From Nanobdellota archaeon (GTDB taxonomy: Archaea > Nanobdellota > Nanobdellia > Pacearchaeales > GW2011-AR1), in NCBI GenBank assembly GCA_018901625.1, contig JAHIEM010000146.1, positions 1 through 7,254 of the forward strand: a stretch of 7,254 bases of DNA, written 5' to 3'. Each line of letters begins with the position of its first letter. Within the stretch, counting starts at the first letter, position 1. The notes under the pieces are model-generated. The model was not told the origin of the DNA and ran no database searches. It saw only the letters and a list, made by a program, of their open reading frames with translations. This document shows positions 1 through 5,031 of the stretch, piece by piece. A program made the position numbers and the translations under genes.

Positions 1-16
1 AATCTCTAAGACATAA

Positions 17-33
17 CAGAAAGATATTTAAAT
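17..33 (+). promoter_or_regulatory. Archaeal BRE/TATA promoter of the small membrane protein gene
   Basis: A purine-rich BRE-like stretch (CAGAAAG, 17-23) is followed directly by a TATA element ATATTTAAAT (24-33). The TATA centre lies about 25 bases before the ATG at 54, which is where archaeal RNA polymerase would start if the mRNA were leaderless or nearly so. No Shine-Dalgarno sequence precedes the ATG, which fits leaderless translation. Confidence 0.75.
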
Positions 34-53
34 CCAAATTCCGAATTCAAACT

Positions 54-245
54 ATGAATAAATGGCTTGAATTATTGATCGGATTGATACTAGTCATAGC
101 GCCTGTCTGGGCGCTCTTGGCAGTTCCAACATTTGCAAGCTGGGGTCCTGCAACAATTGCATTCCTTAAGGGGGGTGTTGTTTGTTTTTTGATCCTTATA
201 GGCTTGCTATTTATAATGCTTGGAATATCTGACCTAAAGGGTTAA
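54..245 (+). CDS. Small two-helix membrane protein of unknown function
   Basis: This 63-residue protein is mostly membrane: a first hydrophobic segment at about residues 5-24 and a second at about 35-57, joined by a short loop containing Pro25 and a Trp-Gly-Pro turn (residues 30-32), and a short polar end (SDLKG). No catalytic or metal-binding residues stand out. Both ends carry little charge, so topology is uncertain. The ATG is chosen because a good TATA box sits 25 bases upstream, and a T-rich terminator follows the stop, so it is probably a single-gene transcript. I have the impression that small proteins with a similar layout and a GISDLK-like end occur in Woesearchaeota/Pacearchaeota genomes, but I cannot verify this. 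No function can be assigned. It is convincing as a gene because of promoter, length and terminator together. Confidence 0.75.
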   Translation: MNKWLELLIGLILVIAPVWALLAVPTFASWGPATIAFLKGGVVCFLILIGLLFIMLGISDLKG

Positions 246-250
246 TTGTA

Positions 251-279
251 TCTTTTGTTTTTTATTTTCTGTTTTTCTT
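251..279 (+). terminator. T-rich archaeal terminator after the small membrane protein gene
   Basis: Starting six bases past the stop codon, the non-template strand carries several T runs (TCTTTT, GTTTTTTATTTT, CTGTTTTTC) with no stem-loop in front. Oligo-T tracts without a hairpin are the usual intrinsic terminator in Archaea. It is the clearest terminator in the window. Confidence 0.65.
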
Positions 280-289
280 AATTATGTTA

Positions 290-331
290 TTAATTGTAAT
301 TAATTATATTAACTTATAAATTGTAATTAAT
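290..331 (+). promoter_or_regulatory. Promoter region of nre with a repeated operator-like near-palindrome
   Basis: A TATA-like TTATATTA (304-311) has its centre 26 bases before the nre ATG at 334, matching the leaderless spacing of the other promoters here. A second TATA-like CTTATAAA lies at 313-320. The 13-base word AATTGTAATTAAT occurs twice, at 292-304 and 319-331, on either side of these elements. The first copy extends to TTAATT-GT-AATTAA (290-303), a perfect inverted repeat around a GT centre; the second keeps the inner AATT-GT-AATT. Two such sites about 27 bases apart flanking a TATA box would suit a dimeric regulator. The region is extremely AT-rich, so chance remains possible. Confidence 0.5.
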
Positions 332-333
332 CT

Positions 334-1560
334 ATGGCTGCTCTCAACTCAGAACTATGTATAAAATGCAAAGGCAGAGGTTATTGTGGCAAGCAGTGCA
401 GGATTCTCTCAAGAATCCAGCACATGCTCCCGAAAGCAAAAAATCACTTTTCAGGCTCCTCTCCTCCAGAAATCTTCGTAGGCAGAATTGGCTATCCTGA
501 AGTAAACACTGGGATTCTCTCACCGCAGGAATACGGCGAAAGTGAGATAATGTCAATGCCTGAGCTCTGGTTTGAGAAAAATCTATCCATACAGGAAATT
601 CTCAATCACCGCAGCCAGCTAGTCTACTCAAGATTCAAGTCAAAAATATCTGATGCAAGAAAAACAGGGAGATTTCTCCAGATTATGCAGGAAATCTCAC
701 TAGCCTCAAAACCAGTATCTACAGAAATTTTTCTTAAAAAGCCAATAAAACCAAGAATCATAATAGACAAGTCATTCCCGCTGATAGGAAACCCTGCTCC
801 ATTAAAATCAGTAAGGCTGGAAGAAAATCCAAAAATAGAGAAAAAAGTAGATTATTTAGTGTCAGATACAGACAACAAAGCCTCAAATTCAATCCTGGAA
901 TTATATCACTCAAATATAAATACGAGCCAGATAATAAAGATTCTCTCAGCAGGATTATTAGGATTAAAAACAAAAAGAAAATTAGTTCCAACCAGATGGT
1001 CAATCACAGCAACAGATGATACAATCAGCAAATCCCTTCTAGAAAAAATCAGATACTATCCGGAGATAAGTGAAATTCTCGTATTCCATGGATACTATGT
1101 AGGAAATCACTATGAATTCTTGCTGCTTCCAGATAAATTCTCATTTGAAGTAATAGAAGCCTACATGCCAGGAAGTTCATGGAATGCATTCTCTCAACAC
1201 GCAACTTTTTCCCAGGATTATGAGGGGTTTAACAGAAGAAAAACCTATGCCTCTAGTGTTACAGGAGCATACTACACAGCTCGATTAGTTTTGTGCGAGT
1301 ATCTTGAAAAAATAAAAAAGCAGGCAAGTTGTGTAATTTTCAGGGAAGAGCGTCCAGAATATAACGCTCCCCTCGGTGTAGGGATTCTCAGAGAATTAGG
1401 AAGAGATGCATTTAAACAGCCTCCAGAAAAACACGAAACAATCCAACAAGCTCTTGAATCAATGCAAAAAAGAATGAAACTCTCAATCTCAAGGTTCACA
1501 GAAAAATCCTGGCTTCTAAAAAATTACAAGAAACAAGCCAGATTATCTAGATGGTTCTAA
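334..1560 (+). CDS. nre: Archaeal DNA repair protein of the Nre family (PCNA-interacting)
   Basis: This 408-residue protein matches the archaeal Nre family, DNA damage response proteins that bind the sliding clamp PCNA. An N-terminal zinc-binding cluster has the spacing C9-x2-C12-x5-C18-x3-C22. The central Nre core follows, with the family-typical KVDYLVSDTD (171-180), LLSAGLLG-like segment (204-210), PTRWSITATDD (219-229), RRKTYAS (301-307) and RPEYNAPLGV (340-349). The last eight residues, QARLSRWF (401-408), form a PIP box (Q-x2-L-x2-aromatic-aromatic) for PCNA docking. Length and both termini are as expected, so the gene is intact. The ATG at 334 puts the Cys cluster eight residues in and sits 26 bases after a TATA-like element. 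Whether it is NreA or NreB cannot be settled by eye. The enzymatic activity of the family, if any, is not firmly established. It ends 2 bases from the convergent SpoIIM gene. Confidence 0.95.
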   Translation: MAALNSELCIKCKGRGYCGKQCRILSRIQHMLPKAKNHFSGSSPPEIFVGRIGYPEVNTGILSPQEYGESEIMSMPELWFEKNLSIQEILNHRSQLVYSRFKSKISDARKTGRFLQIMQEISLASKPVSTEIFLKKPIKPRIIIDKSFPLIGNPAPLKSVRLEENPKIEKKVDYLVSDTDNKASNSILELYHSNINTSQIIKILSAGLLGLKTKRKLVPTRWSITATDDTISKSLLEKIRYYPEISEILVFHGYYVGNHYEFLLLPDKFSFEVIEAYMPGSSWNAFSQHATFSQDYEGFNRRKTYASSVTGAYYTARLVLCEYLEKIKKQASCVIFREERPEYNAPLGVGILRELGRDAFKQPPEKHETIQQALESMQKRMKLSISRFTEKSWLLKNYKKQARLSRWF

Positions 1561-1562
1561 AT

Positions 1563-2132
1563 CTATCTAAACAAAAACATCAGGCAAGTCTCAATAAAAG
1601 CAGCAACTAAGAGCAGGGGCAGAACAACAAGTAAAAAAACCTTAAGAGATTTCTCAGCAACATAAAGAAACCCTTTCTTCTTATCTTTTTTCATAAAAAG
1701 ATACAATCCTAATTTTAACCCCAAGGCAAGCGATATCACCAAGGCAGGAAGTTCAAAAACACCGTGAGGAACTATCCTTGCCAGAATCCCAAAAAACCCC
1801 AGACTAGAACTCTTGTTTAGCACAAACCCTAAAACATACCCATTAAAAAAGCATAATAAAACAGGAGCAATTCCAACTAAGATTCCAAGCAAAACCCCGA
1901 TAAAAGCAGTGCTAGAATTATTCTGGAAAATAAACCAGAACAAACTGAGAAACCCCATTCCCTCTGTCTTGCTGACAACATCCTCAATCAATTTCTGGAT
2001 AATATCAGCAAACAAGAGAGGGTAAGCTATTCCAAGAACACCAGAAACTAAAAATAAAATTGCAATAAAATAAATATACTTTTTAATCTCTCTCAGAAAA
2101 TTCCATGCCTGTTTGTAAAGTTTGATAATCAT
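1563..2132 (-). CDS. SpoIIM/DUF95-family integral membrane protein
   Basis: This 189-residue protein belongs to the stage II sporulation protein M (DUF95) family, which is widespread in Archaea and non-sporulating bacteria; the name does not imply sporulation here. The family signature PHGVFELPA is at residues 122-130, preceded by the FNGYVLG segment (96-102) and followed by a long hydrophobic stretch to about 147. Predicted membrane segments are near 18-42, 76-104, 113-147 and 164-188, with a short Lys-rich loop (KKDKKK, 148-153) probably cytoplasmic. It is the last gene of the tfe-rhomboid-SpoIIM operon, and its ATG overlaps the rhomboid stop codon (ATGA), implying coupled translation. The biochemical role in Archaea is not known; proposals include membrane remodelling and transport. 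Its stop lies 2 bases from the nre stop, and no T-run terminator is seen at the junction. Confidence 0.9.
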   Translation of the reverse strand: MIIKLYKQAWNFLREIKKYIYFIAILFLVSGVLGIAYPLLFADIIQKLIEDVVSKTEGMGFLSLFWFIFQNNSSTAFIGVLLGILVGIAPVLLCFFNGYVLGFVLNKSSSLGFFGILARIVPHGVFELPALVISLALGLKLGLYLFMKKDKKKGFLYVAEKSLKVFLLVVLPLLLVAAFIETCLMFLFR

Positions 2133-2956
2133 TCTCTGGAAAAATAACGATTGAGCATTTTTACTTTCTTTCTATACTTATTTCTAAGATAAAATCCATA
2201 AATCAACCCTGCAACCAATCCTCCAAAGTGAGCAGTATTCCCAATAGGCAGCGGGACAAACAACCCGATTACAACTAGAGGAACAATTGCAATAAAAGGC
2301 AAGAGCCAGAACGGCATTTCTAACGGAAGAGCAATCTTCATTGTTCTGCGATTAAAAGAGAAGAGTGTGAATATAGACACGAAAATATAAACAGTTATTA
2401 TTAAACTTAAAACCCCCATTACCGCACTGCCCGGAAAAATTGCTTCAGCTACTGCCTGTAAGATAATTGCAATTAGCGGGCCTGCAATCAAGTACACCCT
2501 GTTTTTAGGAGTTAAAACAGCAATTAATCCAATTAACCCGAATATAGCCCCACTCGCCCCGACACCAGCAATATCAGCACTCCCAAACACCAGTGCTCCT
2601 AAGCCATTCCCAAAAAACCCAGCAAGCAGTGCAAAAACAAGCCCTGCAAAAATTCCAGAAGCTAAATAAAACCACAAAAATCTCCTCCTCCCGATTATAG
2701 TCTCAGCAAATCTCCCAACAAACCATAACGAGAACATATTAAAGAACAGATGCATCACGCCTGCATGCATGAACATGCTGGTAATAACTGCCCAAAGATT
2801 AATTCCGTGAATAAAATCTATAGGTTTCAGAGCTACCAACTCAGTAAAATTGCTTATAAAAAGAGAAACAAGCAAAGCTAGAATAAACACTGCAACATTA
2901 ACAATGATTAGCTTAGAAGTCACACTAAGACTTCTAAAAAGAATGGTTTTTCTCAT
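2129..2956 (-). CDS. Rhomboid-family intramembrane serine protease with an enlarged core
   Basis: This 275-residue membrane protein has rhomboid protease hallmarks: the TM2 motif H64-x4-H69-x3-N73, the catalytic GASG with nucleophile Ser135, and the TM6 histidine H243 in AHFGG. The Ser/His dyad and oxyanion residues are present, so it should be active, cleaving transmembrane helices of other proteins in the membrane plane. The first helix is about 11-35 and a basic tail (259-270) follows the last helix. The oddity is spacing: Ser135 to His243 is 108 residues, against 53 in E. coli GlpG, and the extra residues include two strongly hydrophobic stretches (about 155-175 and 178-201). It therefore seems to carry an added helix pair between TM4 and TM6. 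The start overlaps the tfe stop (ATGA) and the end overlaps the SpoIIM start (ATGA). Substrates are unknown. Confidence 0.92.
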   Translation of the reverse strand: MRKTILFRSLSVTSKLIIVNVAVFILALLVSLFISNFTELVALKPIDFIHGINLWAVITSMFMHAGVMHLFFNMFSLWFVGRFAETIIGRRRFLWFYLASGIFAGLVFALLAGFFGNGLGALVFGSADIAGVGASGAIFGLIGLIAVLTPKNRVYLIAGPLIAIILQAVAEAIFPGSAVMGVLSLIITVYIFVSIFTLFSFNRRTMKIALPLEMPFWLLPFIAIVPLVVIGLFVPLPIGNTAHFGGLVAGLIYGFYLRNKYRKKVKMLNRYFSRE

Positions 2957-3609
2957 TTCTTCTTTTTCTTTACAGATTTTTTCTCAGTTTTAATCTTTTT
3001 CTTAGCATGATTCACAGCTTTTCTCTTAGCCTTCTTCTCTTTGATTTCTTTCTTCTCTAATTTCGCCTTTTTCTTAACCTCTTTCTCACGCACAATTGAA
3101 ATCTCTTTTTCAATAACAGATATCCCCAATTCTAGCTTCTTTATCTTCAATACCAAATCATTAATAATCTTCTTGTCAGTCTGCAATTCATACACCTCGC
3201 CGCACTCATTACACGTGAAGTTATGAAGTAATGCAGTTTCCTCATTTACTTCTGTCTTGCAGGTAATGCAGAAGTAAAATCTCCTGCTCTCTCTGTTCTT
3301 AAGCTGATTTCTCAAACTATCAAGTTCTTTCCTAATATTGCTTTCTAAGAGTTCGAGAGACTTCTCAATATTAAGGGTCCAAAAATAAGTATACCACCCC
3401 TTCCTCTTATCCTTTTTCCGAGTAAAAGAAACAAGTCCTGCATGAGACAGCTTATACAAAATGTTTCTAACCTGGTTTATAGTCAGCTTAAGTTTTTTAG
3501 CGAGGATAAATTCATTAACATTCTTCTTTCCAGCCAGCAGATTGACTATGTCTAAAGCTTGCCTGCCTACCACATTGCTCAATATATCATTAAGAAGCTT
3601 AATTTGCAT
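2953..3609 (-). CDS. tfe: Transcription initiation factor E subunit alpha (TFE/TFIIE-alpha)
   Basis: TFE alpha is a basal factor that helps open promoter DNA with TBP, TFB and RNA polymerase. Residues 1-85 form the winged-helix domain, including VRNILYKLSHAGLV (47-60) and the characteristic GWYTYFW (71-77). A helical linker with coiled-coil character follows (about 82-108). A zinc ribbon then has C114-x2-C117 and C133-x2-C136, and a second helix covers about 145-178. Family members usually end near here; this one adds a tail of about 40 residues (179-218) that is more than half lysine and ends in KKKKK. The ATG at 3609 is supported by a TATA box 25 bases upstream and by the family-typical N-terminal length. 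It is the first gene of the operon, and its TGA stop overlaps the rhomboid ATG. An unusual partner set: a basal transcription factor co-transcribed with two membrane proteins. Confidence 0.95.
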   Translation of the reverse strand: MQIKLLNDILSNVVGRQALDIVNLLAGKKNVNEFILAKKLKLTINQVRNILYKLSHAGLVSFTRKKDKRKGWYTYFWTLNIEKSLELLESNIRKELDSLRNQLKNRESRRFYFCITCKTEVNEETALLHNFTCNECGEVYELQTDKKIINDLVLKIKKLELGISVIEKEISIVREKEVKKKAKLEKKEIKEKKAKRKAVNHAKKKIKTEKKSVKKKKK

Positions 3610-3629
3610 GCACTTCCAAAAAACAAGTC

Positions 3630-3646
3630 AAATAAATACCTTTCGC
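3630..3646 (-). promoter_or_regulatory. BRE/TATA promoter of the tfe-rhomboid-SpoIIM operon
   Basis: Read on the minus strand, a BRE-like GCGAAAGG (3646-3639) is followed by a TATA element TATTTATTT (3638-3630). Its centre is about 25 bases before the tfe ATG at 3609, so the transcript is probably leaderless. It sits back to back with the promoter for the gene at 3710. Confidence 0.75.
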
Positions 3647-3673
3647 TTTTCTTGTCACTACTTAATAATTCTT

Positions 3674-3690
3674 ACAAAGCTATTTAAATA
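3674..3690 (+). promoter_or_regulatory. BRE/TATA promoter of the coiled-coil gene pair
   Basis: ACAAAGC (3674-3680) serves as a BRE-like element and TATTTAAATA (3681-3690) is a near-ideal archaeal TATA box. The centre lies 24-25 bases before the ATG at 3710, again predicting a leaderless mRNA. The 100-base region 3610-3709 holds only this and the divergent tfe promoter; both could be affected by one regulator, though no clear operator is visible. Confidence 0.8.
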
Positions 3691-3709
3691 ATTTTTAAGT
3701 TTCCCTTAT

Positions 3710-4291
3710 ATGTCATGGTTCACAAAAAAGCAGGAAAAACCAAAACTTACAAGTCTTCCAGAACTGCCAGCACTGCCTGATTTACCCAGACAAAAGATAA
3801 CAGAAGATTTCAGCCCGTCAATTTCTCCCCTAACAATGCCCATGCCAACACAAAGAGAGGAAATTCACTCACTGCCAAGCTTTCCAAACTCTGAAACAGC
3901 AAACAAAATGTCCCGAGAAGCAATAAAATCAGCCCTAGCAAATCCTCCTAAAACAAAACCATATACCCAAGAAATTGAATCTCCTGGACAGTTCAGAGAA
4001 GAAGATGAAGAAGACTCTAGAAGAGAGTTTGATGAGGATTTGTCTTCAATAACTCCTCCAAGAGTCCGCGATTCATCAGAGCCAATCTTTGTAAGGATAG
4101 ACAAGTTCCAGTCAGCTGTGAAGAGCATAGTAGAAATCAGAAAGCAGATAACTGAAATAGAGGCATATTTATCAGAAATAAGAAAATTAAAAGCAAAAGA
4201 AGAAGAAGAGCTCCAGGAATGGGAACACGAGATACTGGGAGCAAAGAGCAAGTTAGATAACGTAGACAAAATTCTATTTGGCAAATTATAA
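3710..4291 (+). CDS. Uncharacterised proline-rich, acidic and coiled-coil protein
   Basis: I do not recognise a named family. The 193-residue protein has three parts. Residues 1-90 are low in predicted structure and proline-rich, with a repeating LPxLP pattern at 16-26 (LPELPALPDLP). Residues 95-112 are a charged acidic patch rich in Glu, Asp and Arg. Residues 124-193 look like the conserved core: a short hydrophobic EPIFVRIDKF segment (124-133), then long amphipathic helices, likely a coiled-coil hairpin ending near ILFGKL. No transmembrane segment or signal peptide is visible. The ATG is set by a TATA box 25 bases upstream. The downstream gene starts 2 bases after its stop, so the two are almost certainly co-transcribed and may form a complex. 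I have the impression that similar proteins recur in Woesearchaeota-type genomes, unverified. The role is unknown; a scaffold or adaptor is a guess. Confidence 0.8.
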   Translation: MSWFTKKQEKPKLTSLPELPALPDLPRQKITEDFSPSISPLTMPMPTQREEIHSLPSFPNSETANKMSREAIKSALANPPKTKPYTQEIESPGQFREEDEEDSRREFDEDLSSITPPRVRDSSEPIFVRIDKFQSAVKSIVEIRKQITEIEAYLSEIRKLKAKEEEELQEWEHEILGAKSKLDNVDKILFGKL

Positions 4292-4293
4292 AA

Positions 4294-4650
4294 ATGATTC
4301 CGTATGTAAGGATAGAGAACAATGAAGCAGTTGCTTCAAGGAGAAATCTTCTCTCTGCAGAAATGAACCTTTTAAAAGTGTCTAATAGTATGGAATCTTA
4401 TAAAAAGTTAAGAAAGCAGGAGATTGTAAAGAAATCCATCCTCAAAAGCCTGTTAAGGCAAAAGATAGCAAAGATAAACTCCTTGCTAGCCACTCTCCCG
4501 CAAGGCGAGGCAGTCGGAGTCAAAAGCATTAAACAAGAAATATCAAGAAAACCGCGCGCAATATCCGTTTCTTATGAAAAAGGCTCAAAAAGAGCCAGAG
4601 ATATTGAATCCCAGCTCCAAGAGATACGCGATAAGCTGTCAAAGATGTAA
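4294..4650 (+). CDS. Uncharacterised small helical protein paired with the upstream coiled-coil gene
   Basis: This 118-residue protein is not recognised. A short N-terminal segment (MIPYVRIEN) leads into a long amphipathic, Lys/Arg-rich helical region at about 14-67. A break around LPQGEAVG (68-75) and a basic linker (KQEISRKPRA, 80-89) are followed by a final charged helix (about 97-118). No cysteines, transmembrane helix or catalytic motif are present. It begins 2 bases after the stop of the preceding gene, with no Shine-Dalgarno sequence, so translation probably depends on re-initiation or coupling. The N-terminal PYVRIEN segment resembles the PIFVRIDKF segment of its neighbour, hinting at a shared docking strand, though the match is short. 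Both proteins are helical and soluble, so a physical partnership is plausible but unproven. Confidence 0.78.
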   Translation: MIPYVRIENNEAVASRRNLLSAEMNLLKVSNSMESYKKLRKQEIVKKSILKSLLRQKIAKINSLLATLPQGEAVGVKSIKQEISRKPRAISVSYEKGSKRARDIESQLQEIRDKLSKM

Positions 4651-4743
4651 TCTTAGGAGTTAAAAAACATTTTTAAACATCATTCTTCTAAAGCTTGTTC
4701 GAATCAGACAAAATCTTAAAAACCCTCCCACCATAACAAAATA
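4651..4743 (+). promoter_or_regulatory. Intergenic promoter region upstream of the pyrophosphohydrolase-alaS operon
   Basis: Two TATA-like elements are visible. The nearer, ATCTTAAAAA (4713-4722) preceded by AGACAAA (4706-4712), centres about 27 bases before the ATG at 4744 and fits the leaderless pattern. The farther, ATTTTTAAAC (4669-4678), would start transcription near 4700 and give a leader of about 40 bases. No strong T-run terminator for the upstream pair is seen, only a T5 at 4670-4674, so read-through from the upstream genes is possible. Confidence 0.55.
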
Positions 4744-5031
4744 ATGAAGAAATTAGTCAGGGATAAAATACCAGAAATCATAGAAAAAGCAATAATCCAT
4801 GTTGCAGATAATAATGAATATTGGAATAGTTTAAAAGACAAATTAATAGAAGAGACTAATGAATTTATTAACAATAATAGTCAAGAAGAATTAGCAGATA
4901 TTTTAGAAGTTACTTATTCAATATGCAGTTATAAAAATTTAAAGTTAAGTGATATTGAAAGAATCAAAACCAAGAAATCTGAAGAAAAAGGTGGATTTAA
5001 AAATAAAATTATACTTGAGAGCATACCATGA
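4744..5031 (+). CDS. MazG-like nucleotide pyrophosphohydrolase (phosphoribosyl-ATP pyrophosphohydrolase-like)
   Basis: This 95-residue protein matches the short all-alpha NTP pyrophosphohydrolases that begin with KLVRDKIPEII (residues 3-13). Members are predicted to hydrolyse nucleoside triphosphates, often non-canonical ones, to the monophosphate and pyrophosphate using Mg2+. The metal-binding set is present: EExxE at Glu36, Glu37 and Glu40, then ExxD at Glu49 and Asp52 within EELADILE. The C-terminal KGGFKNKIILE (82-92) corresponds to the family-typical GGF end. The true substrate is unknown, and a histidine-pathway role (HisE) is unlikely since no his genes are nearby. By hand count its GC is about 24%, well below sampled neighbours near 40%, suggesting separate ancestry or relaxed drift. 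Its TGA stop overlaps the alaS ATG (ATGA), so the two are translationally coupled. Confidence 0.88.
   Translation: MKKLVRDKIPEIIEKAIIHVADNNEYWNSLKDKLIEETNEFINNNSQEELADILEVTYSICSYKNLKLSDIERIKTKKSEEKGGFKNKIILESIP

Noticed and set aside
401..418. Perfect 7-base inverted repeat GGATTCT-CTCA-AGAATCC inside nre
   Set aside because: It lies in the coding region of the conserved zinc-cluster part, with no T-run after it; a single such hairpin is expected by chance.
403..1196. Recurring ATTCTCTCA word in nre (403, 514, 940, 1188)
   Set aside because: Three of the four are in frame and encode Ile-Leu-Ser, so repeated codon choice explains them.
3605..3612. Eight-base palindrome TGCATGCA over the tfe start codon
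   Set aside because: It is too short to claim an operator and has no second copy in the promoter region.
3865..4284. 139-codon minus-strand frame opposite the coiled-coil gene
   Set aside because: Serine-rich shadow of a Glu/Lys-rich frame; the plus-strand gene has the promoter and the operon context.
4692..4710. T-loop-like word GTTCGAATC, suggesting a tRNA or attachment-site remnant
   Set aside because: The flanking five-base arms pair poorly, there is no acceptor, D or anticodon arm, and the 93-base spacer is occupied by promoter elements.
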